From assembly GCA_958426095.1 (NCBI GenBank), contig CATZYB010000013.1, positions 1 through 23,890 on the forward strand: 23,890 nucleotides of DNA. The letters run 5' to 3'. Position 1 is the first letter of the stretch. The number at the start of each line of letters is the position of its first letter. The DNA is from an uncultured Lachnospiraceae bacterium (GTDB lineage: Bacteria; Bacillota; Clostridia; Lachnospirales; Lachnospiraceae). Of the stretch, positions 1-8,459 are shown piece by piece. Position numbers and translations under genes: made by a program. The notes below the pieces were generated by a model that had not been told where the DNA came from, ran no database searches, and saw only the letters and a list, made by a program, of their open reading frames with translations.

Positions 1-1611
1 TTGGGGCTGACAGTGCCGGTGAGTTATTCCGGAACCCGCAGAACCTCGGTTTTGATCGGTACTATTGCCGGAACGGTGAACCTGGAAAGTATTTATGAAC
101 TGATTGGAAAATTCGCTCCGGATGTGGAAGCGGTGGATGTGGAGATTATTTCTGCAGACAGAGATTTTACTTATTTGGCAGTCGTTTGTCTGGCAGAGGA
201 AGTTCAGGCGGTGGAAGACGCTCTGCGTGCAGGCGGTTTTGCAAAACCGGCCCAGGCAGTGGATAAAATTCCGGCCCAGTATCAGAAAGAACTTCAGACG
301 GAGATGGAAGCTTCTTTAGAGGAAGCAAAACACCTTCAGGAAGAAATTACAAGTCTTGCCGGGGAACGTCAGAATCTTCGGCTTATATCGGATTACTATC
401 GGATTCGCGCTGAAAAATATGAAGTACTCGGAAGATTGCCCCAGACAGCAAATACCTTTGCACTGAGCGGATATGTTCCGGCAAAGGATGCAGAACGGAT
501 TGTCCGCGAATTATCGGATGATTTTGGCGCTGCGGTTGAATTGGAACAGATTCGTGAGGAAGAGGAAGCGCCGGTTCTTTTGAAAAATAATCGTTTTGCC
601 GAATCCGGTGAAGGGGTTTTAGCATCCTTCGGTCTGCCGGGAAAAGGCGAAGTGGATCCGACGATGATCATGACCGTTTTCTATGTATTTTTGTTTGGAC
701 TTATGTTGTCGGATGCGGCTTACGGCCTGATCGTGGCGGTGGCCTGCGGTGTGCTTCTTATGAAGTTCCCGCGGATGTCTCTGAATATGAAGAAATCGAT
801 TCAATTATTCTTTTGGTGCGGTCTTTCCACACTGTTTTGGGGAATTATGTTCGGCGGCTATTTTGGAGATGCGGTGAATGTTATTTCCCGAACGTTCTTC
901 GGTAAAGAGGTAGGTATACCGCCGTTATGGTTTGCTCCGCTGGATGAGCCGATGCGTATGCTCGTGTGGTCGTTATTCTTCGGTCTGATTCATTTATATA
1001 CGGGCTTATTTGTAAAGGCATATATGTATATCCGGGATGGAAAGATTTTGGATGCGGTATGCGATGTGGGATTTTGGCTGCTTCTTCTCACCGGATTGGT
1101 ATTGATCTTAATGCCAACAGAGATTTTTGCATCCATATCACAGATGACATTTGTGTTCCCGGAACCGGTGAATATGCTGGCGAAGGGCATGGCAATTGTC
1201 GGAGCAGTCGGTATCCTTCTCATGTCCGGAAGAGATAAGAAAAATAATTGGGGACTTCGGATCGCACTGGGAGCTTATGATCTGTACGGCATCACAAGCT
1301 GGCTTAGCGATATTTTGTCCTACTCGCGTTTGCTGGCGCTGGGACTTGCGACCGGAGTTATCGCTTCCGTATTTAATCAGATGGGAAGTATGTTTGGCGG
1401 CGGTATTATCGGAGCAATTTTGTTTGCTGTTGTATTTGTTATCGGACATGCGTTTAATATCGCTATTAACCTGCTGGGAGCTTATGTGCATACATGTCGT
1501 CTCCAGTATGTAGAGTTTTTTGGAAAATTTTATGAAGGCGGCGGAAGGGAATTTCATCCGTTCCGGTCAAATACGAAATATGTTGATGTTAAGGAGGAAA
1601 CAAGAATATGA
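1..1611 (+). CDS. ntpI: V-type ATPase subunit I (a subunit), 5' partial
   Basis: Membrane stator subunit that, with the c ring, forms the ion path of the V-type ATPase. The reading frame is open to base 1, so the 536 visible residues lack the true N-terminus; family members are usually about 640-660 residues, so roughly 100 are probably missing, and the TTG at base 1 is probably internal. The first ~215 residues are the cytoplasmic coiled-coil-rich stalk domain; from about residue 218 follow seven or so hydrophobic segments. The motif ILSYSRLLALGLATG contains R443 of the visible part, matching the family's essential arginine that faces the c-ring glutamate. The stop overlaps the ATG of the c-subunit gene by four bases (ATGA), suggesting translational coupling. 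Identification is firm; only the 5' end is unknown. Confidence 0.95.
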   Translation: MGLTVPVSYSGTRRTSVLIGTIAGTVNLESIYELIGKFAPDVEAVDVEIISADRDFTYLAVVCLAEEVQAVEDALRAGGFAKPAQAVDKIPAQYQKELQTEMEASLEEAKHLQEEITSLAGERQNLRLISDYYRIRAEKYEVLGRLPQTANTFALSGYVPAKDAERIVRELSDDFGAAVELEQIREEEEAPVLLKNNRFAESGEGVLASFGLPGKGEVDPTMIMTVFYVFLFGLMLSDAAYGLIVAVACGVLLMKFPRMSLNMKKSIQLFFWCGLSTLFWGIMFGGYFGDAVNVISRTFFGKEVGIPPLWFAPLDEPMRMLVWSLFFGLIHLYTGLFVKAYMYIRDGKILDAVCDVGFWLLLLTGLVLILMPTEIFASISQMTFVFPEPVNMLAKGMAIVGAVGILLMSGRDKKNNWGLRIALGAYDLYGITSWLSDILSYSRLLALGLATGVIASVFNQMGSMFGGGIIGAILFAVVFVIGHAFNIAINLLGAYVHTCRLQYVEFFGKFYEGGGREFHPFRSNTKYVDVKEETRI

Positions 1612-2081
1612 GTGAATTATTTACAAATGGACAAGTATGGGCTCTGTTGGGAGTAGCACTTGCAGTTATTTTATCCGGATGCGGTTCGGCGTATGGTGTT
1701 GGCGTTGCCGGTCAGGCAGCGGCAGGGGTTGTTACAGAAGACCCGAGTAAATTTGCAAAAGTTTTGATCTTACAGCTTTTACCAGGTACACAGGGAATTT
1801 ATGGTCTGCTGGTAGCTTTCGTTACATTATCAAGAATCGGTATCTTAGGCGGCACTGCACCGGACCTGGTACATGGCCTTCTGACATTTGCGGCCTGCCT
1901 GCCAATCGGTATTGTCGGTCTTGTTTCCGCCAGACATCAGGGAAGAACTTCTGTAGCTTCTATTGGTATTGTGGCTAAAAAACCGGAACAGTTTGCAAAA
2001 TCCATGCTGTTCCCGGCCATGGTAGAAACTTATGCTATTCTGGCTCTGCTTGTTTCTATTCTTGCCATCTTCTCTATCTAA
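1608..2081 (+). CDS. ntpK: V-type ATPase subunit K (c-ring proteolipid)
   Basis: Rotor-ring proteolipid of 157 residues with four transmembrane helices (a duplicated hairpin), each half starting with a Gly/Ala-rich helix. It carries LLPGTQG (57-63) in helix 2 and MVETYA (138-143) in helix 4. By motif alignment from memory with E. hirae NtpK (ligands L61, T64, Q65, Q110, E139), the matching residues here are L58, T61, Q62, Q111 and E140. All five are kept, so Na+ rather than H+ transport is inferred. Only one hairpin carries the carboxylate; the first has Q62 at the equivalent place, as in other V-type c subunits. The start is ATG 1608, with AAGGAGG at 1591-1597, overlapping the upstream stop. 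Identification is secure; ion choice is an inference. Confidence 0.96.
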   Translation: MSELFTNGQVWALLGVALAVILSGCGSAYGVGVAGQAAAGVVTEDPSKFAKVLILQLLPGTQGIYGLLVAFVTLSRIGILGGTAPDLVHGLLTFAACLPIGIVGLVSARHQGRTSVASIGIVAKKPEQFAKSMLFPAMVETYAILALLVSILAIFSI

Positions 2082-2137
2082 GGACTTGCGGTTGTTGGGT
2101 ATGAGGATGCTGTAAGAAAGGAAAGGAGAGCTTTGGA

Positions 2138-2731
2138 ATGAGCGGATTGGAAAAGATTACAAGCCAGATTCTGGAAGAAGCGAAAACCTCTGCAGCAATG
2201 AAGCTTGAAACAGCACGTAAGGAAGCGGACGGCATTCTTGCAAAAGCTAAAGAAGAATGTGAAGCCATGGAGGCTGAGGCGGCGGAAAAGAATATGATCT
2301 TGAAAGAGAATTATGAAGGCCGCATTAAATCTTCGGCAGAGCAGCAGCGGAGAACGGCACTTTTGCGGGCGAAGCAGGATATGATCGCGGAAGTCATTTC
2401 GGAAGCTTATGTGATGTTAAAGCAGGAGGATACGGAAAGCTATTTCCGGACCATGGAAAAAATATTAAAAACCTATGTACTGGCAGAGCCGGGAGAGATT
2501 TGCTTTTCCGCACGGGATCTTGCCAGAATGCCGGCCGATTTCGAAAAGAAGATTACTGAGGCGGCTGAAGAAAAGGGCGGAAGCCTGGTTCTTTCCAAAG
2601 AACCGAAAGCCATTGAGGACGGTTTCATTCTTGTCTATGGAGGCATTGAAGAAAATTGTACCTTAAAGGCGTTACTTGATGCAAAGAAAGATGAGCTTCA
2701 GGATAAAGTAAATGAAATTTTATTTTTATAG
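2138..2731 (+). CDS. ntpE: V-type ATPase subunit E (peripheral stalk)
   Basis: Peripheral-stalk subunit of 197 residues linking the membrane a subunit to the catalytic head. The N-terminal half (about residues 1-100) is highly charged, rich in Ala/Glu/Lys and free of prolines, as expected for the long stalk helix that pairs with the small G/H-type subunit; that partner gene is not in the window and probably lies upstream. The C-terminal half is a mixed alpha/beta domain with DGFILVYGGIEENCT, the family's head-binding region. The start ATG at 2138 is preceded by AAAGGAGAG. A 56-base gap separates it from the c-subunit gene and contains no terminator, so it is read in the same operon. Call based on length, position and C-terminal motif. 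Confidence 0.93.
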   Translation: MSGLEKITSQILEEAKTSAAMKLETARKEADGILAKAKEECEAMEAEAAEKNMILKENYEGRIKSSAEQQRRTALLRAKQDMIAEVISEAYVMLKQEDTESYFRTMEKILKTYVLAEPGEICFSARDLARMPADFEKKITEAAEEKGGSLVLSKEPKAIEDGFILVYGGIEENCTLKALLDAKKDELQDKVNEILFL

Positions 2732-2761
2732 AAGCCGGTTCGCCATAAAAGGAGGGTTATA

Positions 2762-3733
2762 ATGTCTAAAACACAGTATACCTATGCAGTTGCGCGAATC
2801 CGTGCTTTGGAAGTGTCTCTGTTTTCGGCGTCCACCATTGAGCAGTTGATCGCCTGTAAGGATTTGGAGAGTTGTCTCAGGTTTTTGCAGGATAAAGGAT
2901 GGGGCGGTAATGATGTGCCGATGGATGCCGATGCGATTTTGACGAGAGAACGGGAAAAAATATGGGAAACTATAGGGGAGATGCATGTGGACATGGAAGT
3001 GTTCAATGTTTTGTCCTACACAAACTGGTTCCATAACCTGAAAGCTGCTGTGAAAGAGGTCTGCACCGGAAAAAGCGGCGCCAATATCTTTTATGAAGGA
3101 ACACCGATTCCTAAAGAAGAGATGCTCCGTATTATCCGGGAAAAGGATTTTAAGGCTCTGCCGGAAAATATGCAGGAAGCCGCTGAGGAAGCGGTAGAAA
3201 CACTGCTTCATTCAGGGGACGGACAGCTTTGCGATATCATTATTGACCGGGCCACAATGGAAGCCATCAAAGAAGCCGGACGGAAATCTCAGGATGACAT
3301 TATCCGGGATTATGCCGAATCGACGGTGGCAGTGGCTAATATCAAAATCGCAGTGCGGTCTTCAAAAACCGAAAAGTCACTGGAATTTATGAAACGTGCC
3401 ATGGCGCCCTGCGACAGCCTGAATGTGGATGGGCTGGCCCGGGCGGCGCTGGCAGGTACGGATTCGATTATTGAATATTTGAGTGGAAATGGATATCTGG
3501 AAGGCGCCCTGGCGCTGAAGGAATCCCCTTCAGCCTTTGAACGGTGGTGCGACAACCGGATCATTCAGACGATAAAACCGCAGAAGACCAATCCATTTTC
3601 CGTTGGACCTCTGGTGGCTTATGTAATTGCAAGGGAAAATGAAATTAAAACGGTGAGGATCATTCTTACCTGTAAACAGAATGGTTTGTCCGATGATTCA
3701 ATCCGGGAAAGGGTAAGGGAAATGTATGTATAA
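2762..3733 (+). CDS. ntpC: V-type ATPase subunit C (central-stalk socket, d subunit)
   Basis: Soluble, mostly helical subunit of 323 residues that sits on top of the c ring and receives the central stalk (NtpC of Enterococcus, subunit d/C of other V/A-ATPases). Visible family features are the N-terminal YAVARIRALE segment, the three-fold pseudo-repeat of helices, and the C-terminal NPFSVGPLVAYVIARENEIK, which is highly typical of the family. No transmembrane segment is present, in keeping with a peripheral position. The start ATG has an excellent AAAAGGAGGG site. The last eight bases overlap the next gene, pointing to coupled translation. Length and operon position match the family. Confidence 0.94.
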   Translation: MSKTQYTYAVARIRALEVSLFSASTIEQLIACKDLESCLRFLQDKGWGGNDVPMDADAILTREREKIWETIGEMHVDMEVFNVLSYTNWFHNLKAAVKEVCTGKSGANIFYEGTPIPKEEMLRIIREKDFKALPENMQEAAEEAVETLLHSGDGQLCDIIIDRATMEAIKEAGRKSQDDIIRDYAESTVAVANIKIAVRSSKTEKSLEFMKRAMAPCDSLNVDGLARAALAGTDSIIEYLSGNGYLEGALALKESPSAFERWCDNRIIQTIKPQKTNPFSVGPLVAYVIARENEIKTVRIILTCKQNGLSDDSIRERVREMYV

Positions 3734-4046
3734 GATTGCAGTAATCGGCGCTTATGACAGTATTTATGGTTTTGCTGCGCTGGGGCTGGATACATTTCCT
3801 GTATCCGATGCCCGGGAAGGTGAAGAAACTTTAAAAATGCTGGCATCCGGCGAATATGCGGTGATTTATATTACGGAAGCGCTGGCGGCGGAATTGGCAC
3901 ACGAGATAAGCAAGTATCGGGAGCAGGTTCTTCCGGCCATTATTCAGATTCCGGGTGTATCCGGAAATACGGGAGCCGGAGTTGAAGGCGTGAAAAAGTC
4001 TGTGGAACAGGCGGTCGGTTCCGATATTATCTTCGGCAATAATTAG
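3726..4046 (+). CDS. ntpG: V-type ATPase subunit F (central stalk)
   Basis: Small central-stalk subunit of 106 residues that binds the D subunit inside the A3B3 head and rotates with it. The N-terminus YKIAVIGAYDSIYGFAALG and the receiver-like alternation of beta strands and helices are typical. The later segment VLPAIIQIPG followed by a glycine-rich stretch and a basic helix also fits. It is named NtpG in E. hirae nomenclature, but many annotations call it subunit F (atpF/ntpF). The gene starts at ATG 3726 inside the end of the C-subunit gene (8-base overlap) and is followed 20 bases later by the A-subunit gene. Confidence 0.92.
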   Translation: MYKIAVIGAYDSIYGFAALGLDTFPVSDAREGEETLKMLASGEYAVIYITEALAAELAHEISKYREQVLPAIIQIPGVSGNTGAGVEGVKKSVEQAVGSDIIFGNN

Positions 4047-4066
4047 AAAGTGGGTGAATCCATTTA

Positions 4067-5833
4067 ATGAGTAAAGGTACGATTAAAAAAGTAGCAGGAC
4101 CGCTGGTTATCGCTGAGGGTATGCGCGATGCCAACATGTTTGACGTGGTGCGTGTAAGCAGCCAGCGACTGATCGGAGAGATTATTGAGATGCACGGTGA
4201 CGAGGCATCCATTCAGGTATATGAGGAAACTTCCGGACTTGGACCGGGAGAACCGGTGGAGTCTACGGAAATGCCGTTGTCCGTAGAACTCGGACCAGGA
4301 CTTATCACCAGTATTTATGATGGTATCCAGAGACCTCTGGATGATATTATGAAAGTATCCGGCAATAACTTAAAGAGGGGCGTTGAAGTTCCCTCTTTGA
4401 AACGTCATTTGAAATGGAATTTTGTCCCGACAGTTAAAGTCGGAGACGAAGTGGAAACCGGAGATATTATCGGTACGGTGCAGGAAACAAGCGTTGTAGA
4501 ACAGCGGATCATGGTTCCTTATGGTGTTCAGGGTAAGATAAAGGATATTAAAGCCGGCGAGTTTACGGTTGAGGAAACGGTAGCGGTCATTGAAACAGCC
4601 AACGGTGATAAGGAAGTTTCTCTGATGCAGAAATGGCCGGTGCGTAAAGGCCGTCCATATAAGAAAAAATTACCGCCGACCATGCCGTTGATCACTGGTC
4701 AGCGTGTTGTCGATACGTTCTTCCCGATTGCCAAGGGCGGCGTGGCCGCCGTACCCGGACCATTTGGAAGCGGCAAAACGGTTATTCAGCATCAGTTGGC
4801 AAAATGGGCGGAAGCGGACATCGTTGTTTATATCGGCTGCGGCGAGCGTGGTAATGAGATGACCGACGTATTGAACGAATTCCCGGAACTGAAAGACCCG
4901 AAGACAGGAAAGTCTTTGATGGAACGAACCGTTCTGATCGCCAATACATCCGATATGCCGGTGGCTGCCCGTGAGGCGTCAATTTACACAGGTATTACCA
5001 TTGCCGAATATTTCCGCGATATGGGTTATTCGGTAGCTCTGATGGCAGACTCTACATCCCGTTGGGCGGAAGCTCTTCGTGAGATGTCGGGACGTCTGGA
5101 AGAAATGCCGGGTGAAGAAGGTTATCCGGCATACCTTGGTTCACGTCTGGCTCAGTTCTATGAGCGGGCAGGACATGTGGTGAATTTGGGAAAGGACGAA
5201 AGAGAAGGCGCTCTGTCCGTTATCGGCGCCGTATCTCCTCCGGGCGGTGATATTTCTGAGCCGGTATCCCAGGCAACGCTGCGTATCGTTAAGGTATTCT
5301 GGGGACTGGATTCGGCGCTGGCCTATAAGCGTCACTTTCCGGCCATCAACTGGCTGACCAGTTATTCATTGTATCTGGACAATATTTCCGGATGGTTTGA
5401 TAAGAACGTATCTGAAGAGTGGATGGCCGACCGTCAGAAGATGATGGCACTGCTTCAGGAAGAAGCCGAATTAAATGAAATCGTTCAGATGGTCGGTATG
5501 GATGCCCTTTCGGCACCGGACCGTTTGAAAATGGAAGCGGCCCGTTCCATCCGTGAGGACTTCCTGCATCAGAACTCTTTCCATGATGTAGATACTTATA
5601 CATCATTGAAAAAACAGCTTCTTATGATGAAACTGGTGCTTGCATATTATGAGAAGTCCATGGAAGCGCTGAAAAACGGAGCAAATGTTCAGGGATTGAT
5701 CAATATGCCGGTTCGTGAACAGATCGGACGTTATAAATATATCATAGAAGAAAAACTGGATGAAGAGTACGAAAAAGTAATGGATACTCTGGAAGCACAG
5801 ATTAAAGATGTATGCGGAAGGGAGGACTTCTAA
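4067..5833 (+). CDS. ntpA: V-type ATPase catalytic subunit A
   Basis: Catalytic nucleotide-binding subunit of 588 residues, the usual length. Seen in order: an N-terminal beta-barrel (TIKKVAGPLVIAEGM), the long non-homologous insertion region characteristic of A subunits (roughly 110-190), the P-loop GPFGSGKT at 231-238 with catalytic-site K237, GCGERGNEM carrying the catalytic glutamate, the DSTSRWAEALREMSGRLEEM segment, and the helical C-terminal domain. The sequence therefore shows a competent ATPase. The start has GGGTGA upstream. The stop is directly followed by the ATG of the B-subunit gene (TAAATG), fitting 1:1 coupled synthesis of A and B. Whether the complex makes or uses ATP cannot be read from the sequence. 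Confidence 0.98.
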   Translation: MSKGTIKKVAGPLVIAEGMRDANMFDVVRVSSQRLIGEIIEMHGDEASIQVYEETSGLGPGEPVESTEMPLSVELGPGLITSIYDGIQRPLDDIMKVSGNNLKRGVEVPSLKRHLKWNFVPTVKVGDEVETGDIIGTVQETSVVEQRIMVPYGVQGKIKDIKAGEFTVEETVAVIETANGDKEVSLMQKWPVRKGRPYKKKLPPTMPLITGQRVVDTFFPIAKGGVAAVPGPFGSGKTVIQHQLAKWAEADIVVYIGCGERGNEMTDVLNEFPELKDPKTGKSLMERTVLIANTSDMPVAAREASIYTGITIAEYFRDMGYSVALMADSTSRWAEALREMSGRLEEMPGEEGYPAYLGSRLAQFYERAGHVVNLGKDEREGALSVIGAVSPPGGDISEPVSQATLRIVKVFWGLDSALAYKRHFPAINWLTSYSLYLDNISGWFDKNVSEEWMADRQKMMALLQEEAELNEIVQMVGMDALSAPDRLKMEAARSIREDFLHQNSFHDVDTYTSLKKQLLMMKLVLAYYEKSMEALKNGANVQGLINMPVREQIGRYKYIIEEKLDEEYEKVMDTLEAQIKDVCGREDF

Positions 5834-7204
5834 ATGCCAAAAGAATATCGAACAATACAAGAAGTAGCCGGACCGCTGATGCTTGTGCAGGGTGTGGAAG
5901 GCGTTACGTATAATGAACTGGGCGAAATTGAGCTGTCCAATGGTGAAATCCGCCGGTGTAAGGTTCTGGAAGTTAATGGAACGGATGCAATGGTACAGCT
6001 TTTCGAAAGCTCTACCGGTATCAATCTTTCCAACAGCAAAGTGCGATTCCTTGGAAGAAGTATGGAATTCGGAGCATCCGGGGATATGCTCGGCCGTGTA
6101 TTCGACGGTATGGGCCGTCCGACGGATGGAGGCCCGGAGATTTTACCGGACAAACGTCTGGATATCAATGGTCTGCCGATGAATCCGGCGGCCAGAAGTT
6201 ATCCGAATGAGTTTATCCAGACGGGCGTATCCGCCATCGATGGTCTGAATACACTGGTACGTGGCCAGAAGCTGCCGATTTTCTCGGCCTCCGGTCTGCC
6301 TCATGCTCAGCTGGCGGCTCAGATTGCACGTCAGGCTAAAGTTCGCGGCAAGGATGAAAAATTCGCCGTTGTATTTGCAGCCATGGGTATTACTTTCGAG
6401 GAATCCAATTTCTTCGTAGACAGTTTCAAGGAGACAGGAGCTATTGACCGTACGGTTTTGTTCATCAATCTAGCCAATGACCCGGCTGTAGAGCGTATTG
6501 CCACGCCGCGTATGGCGCTGACAGCCGCCGAGTATCTGGCCTTTGAAAAAGACATGCACGTTTTGGTTATATTGACCGATATTACCAATTACGCCGATGC
6601 GCTGCGTGAGATTTCCGCAGCCCGTAAGGAAGTTCCGGGACGCCGCGGTTATCCGGGTTATATGTATACGGACCTTGCCGGCTTGTATGAACGTGCCGGA
6701 CGTCAGAACGGCAAAAAAGGTTCTATCACGATGATCCCGATTCTGACCATGCCGGAGGATGATAAGACCCATCCGATCCCTGACCTGACCGGGTATATTA
6801 CCGAAGGGCAGATTATTTTGAGCCGTGAGCTTTATCGAAAAGGTATCAATCCGCCGATCGACGTGCTTCCATCGCTGTCACGTCTGAAGGATAAGGGTAT
6901 CGGTGAGGGAAAAACCCGTGCCGACCATTCGAATACACTGAATCAGTTGTTTGCAGCTTATTCCCGTGGTAAAGACGCCAAAGAACTGATGACGATTCTC
7001 GGTGAAGCGGCTCTTTCAGACATTGATTTGATTTATGCGAAGTTTGCGGAGGAGTTTGAGAAGGAATATGTATCCCAGGGCTTTAATACGGACCGGGATA
7101 TTGAGGAAACCCTGACGATCGGCTGGAAGCTTTTGTCGATTCTGCCGAGAAGCGAGCTGAAACGTATTGATGATGAATATCTGGATATGTATTATGGCAA
7201 ATAG
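5834..7204 (+). CDS. ntpB: V-type ATPase regulatory subunit B
   Basis: Non-catalytic partner of the A subunit, 456 residues, alternating with it in the hexameric head. The barrel domain starts with YRTIQEVAGPLMLVQGVEGV. In place of a P-loop it carries SGLPHAQLAAQIARQA (GLPH at 154-157), the signature of B subunits that lack a functional Walker A. Downstream are ALREISAARKEVPGRRGYPG and the SLSRL motif (IDVLPSLSRLKDKGIG), which contributes an arginine to the catalytic interface in the family. The ATG touches the stop of the A gene, and the SD GGAAGGGAGG lies inside the end of that gene. The next gene begins about 30 bases further on. Confidence 0.97.
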   Translation: MPKEYRTIQEVAGPLMLVQGVEGVTYNELGEIELSNGEIRRCKVLEVNGTDAMVQLFESSTGINLSNSKVRFLGRSMEFGASGDMLGRVFDGMGRPTDGGPEILPDKRLDINGLPMNPAARSYPNEFIQTGVSAIDGLNTLVRGQKLPIFSASGLPHAQLAAQIARQAKVRGKDEKFAVVFAAMGITFEESNFFVDSFKETGAIDRTVLFINLANDPAVERIATPRMALTAAEYLAFEKDMHVLVILTDITNYADALREISAARKEVPGRRGYPGYMYTDLAGLYERAGRQNGKKGSITMIPILTMPEDDKTHPIPDLTGYITEGQIILSRELYRKGINPPIDVLPSLSRLKDKGIGEGKTRADHSNTLNQLFAAYSRGKDAKELMTILGEAALSDIDLIYAKFAEEFEKEYVSQGFNTDRDIEETLTIGWKLLSILPRSELKRIDDEYLDMYYGK

Positions 7205-7234
7205 TAAGTCCGGAACAGGAAGAGGTGATTGCAC

Positions 7235-7912
7235 TTGGCATCGACACAGGTGAACCCAACCCGGATGGAGCTGACCAAACAGAAGAAAAAGCTGGCGACG
7301 GCTACGAAGGGTCATAAGCTTCTGAAGGATAAACGAGATGAATTGATGCGGCAGTTTCTGGATTTGGTTCGGGAAAATATGGCTTTGCGCCAGAAGGTAG
7401 AAGCGGGCATTCAGGCGGCAAATAAAAACTTTGTCGTTGCGAAGGCCGGCATGTCGGAGGAGACGCTTCACACAGCGCTGATGGCGCCGAAGCAGGGAGT
7501 ATATCTGGAAACAGATAAGAAAAATGTTATGAGTGTGGATATTCCGGTGTTCAATTATAAAACGCGGACGGCGGATGAAAATGACATTTATTCTTATGGT
7601 TTTGCTTTTACGTCCAGTGATCTGGATGACGCTGTGAAATCTCTGGCAGATATTCTGCCGGATATGCTGAAACTGGCGGAGACGGAAAAAGCCTGCCAGC
7701 TCATGGCAGCGGAGATTGAAAAGACCCGCCGTCGTGTAAACGCCCTGGAGCATGTGATCATTCCGCAGGCCCAGGCAAACATCAAATATATTTCCATGAA
7801 ACTGGATGAAAATGAACGTTCCACTCAGATCCGTTTGATGAAGGTCAAAGATATGATGCTGGAAGAAGCCCATCATTATAAAGAAAAAAGAGCGGCATAT
7901 GCCGAAGAATAA
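7235..7912 (+). CDS. ntpD: V-type ATPase subunit D (rotor shaft)
   Basis: Central rotor shaft, about 225 residues, forming a long antiparallel coiled coil inside the A3B3 head. The N-terminus (ASTQVNPTRMELTKQKKKL, then HKLLKDKRDELMRQF) is the hallmark of V/A-ATPase subunit D; the C-terminal helix ends KVKDMMLEEAHHYKEKRAA. I chose TTG at 7235: an upstream in-frame TTG at 7229 lies only about two bases from the SD core AGGTGA (7222-7227), whereas 7235 has normal spacing and gives the family's M-AST-QVNPTR N-terminus. It is the last gene of the operon; a strong terminator hairpin begins 14 bases after the stop. The A-B-D gene order is standard for Firmicute V-ATPases. Confidence 0.94.
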   Translation: MASTQVNPTRMELTKQKKKLATATKGHKLLKDKRDELMRQFLDLVRENMALRQKVEAGIQAANKNFVVAKAGMSEETLHTALMAPKQGVYLETDKKNVMSVDIPVFNYKTRTADENDIYSYGFAFTSSDLDDAVKSLADILPDMLKLAETEKACQLMAAEIEKTRRRVNALEHVIIPQAQANIKYISMKLDENERSTQIRLMKVKDMMLEEAHHYKEKRAAYAEE

Positions 7913-7925
7913 AAATATAAAAGCG

Positions 7926-7970
7926 CAGCAGCCCGGAGTCTTAAAAACAGACTTTGCGGCTGCTGTCTTT
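7926..7970 (+). terminator. Rho-independent terminator of the V-ATPase operon
   Basis: CAGCAGCC (7926-7933) pairs with GGCTGCTG (7958-7965), and an inner stem AGTCT/AGACT (7937-7941 with 7949-7953) stacks on it. A T-rich tail (GTCTTTT) follows. It sits directly after the last ATPase gene and before a new promoter, so it separates the two transcription units. Confidence 0.85.
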
Positions 7971-7980
7971 TGAGCTGGTG

Positions 7981-8009
7981 TTGACAATGTCCGGGAAAAA
8001 AGATAAAAT
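7981..8009 (+). promoter_or_regulatory. Sigma-A-type promoter for the ACT-protein operon
   Basis: A perfect TTGACA (7981-7986) is followed after 17 bases by TAAAAT (8004-8009), one mismatch from the -10 consensus. It lies immediately downstream of the ATPase terminator and about 37 bases before the ACT gene, so it should drive a new transcript from about base 8016. Confidence 0.8.
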
Positions 8010-8045
8010 GAAGAAAACATACTAAGCAATTGGGAGGAACCATAT

Positions 8046-8450
8046 ATGCTGAAACAGGTTTCAATATATGCTGAAAATAGAAAAGGTACTATGCAGAAAA
8101 TCACAGCGGTATTACTGCAGGAAAATATTAACATTCTTGGGTCCGTAACCAATGACAGTGCGGAGTACGGGATTATCCGTATGATCGTGTCTGACCCGGA
8201 GAAAACCGTACAGGCGTTAGGCCAGGCCGGATATCTGTGCCGACTGACGGATGTGCTTGGGGTTGAGGTTGAGGATGAGGTTGGTAATTTGAATCGTCTG
8301 CTGCTTGCTCTGGATGATAGTAATATTAATGTAGATTATATTTATTTATCATTTAACCGGGATTCAGGGAAACCGATCATGGTGGTTTCCGCAGATGACG
8401 TGATGGAAGTTGAGATGTGCATTGCTGCAAAGGGCTTTTCGGTATTATAG
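8046..8450 (+). CDS. Tandem ACT-domain protein, probable amino-acid sensor
   Basis: Protein of 134 residues made of two ACT-type beta-alpha-beta-beta-alpha-beta units, about 3-68 and 70-134. The first opens KQVSIYAENRKGTMQKITAV and has the conserved-type turn around NINILG. The second begins GVEVEDEVGNLNRLLLALDD and contains NINVDYIYLSFN. ACT pairs bind small ligands, usually amino acids, at the domain interface; no catalytic domain is attached, so it is a stand-alone sensor or regulator of unknown partner. It has its own promoter and a GGGAGG site, and it is the first gene of a three-gene unit with a nucleotidyltransferase. Stand-alone double-ACT proteins are common in Clostridia; the ligand cannot be told from sequence. 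Confidence 0.85.
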   Translation: MLKQVSIYAENRKGTMQKITAVLLQENINILGSVTNDSAEYGIIRMIVSDPEKTVQALGQAGYLCRLTDVLGVEVEDEVGNLNRLLLALDDSNINVDYIYLSFNRDSGKPIMVVSADDVMEVEMCIAAKGFSVL

Positions 8451-8459
8451 GAGGATTAT

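Noticed and set aside
7016..8152. Long minus-strand frame (378 codons) opposite ntpB and ntpD
   Set aside because: It runs antisense to two clear ATPase genes, across a terminator and a promoter, and its product is low in recognisable motifs. It is a by-product of the codon pattern of the real genes.
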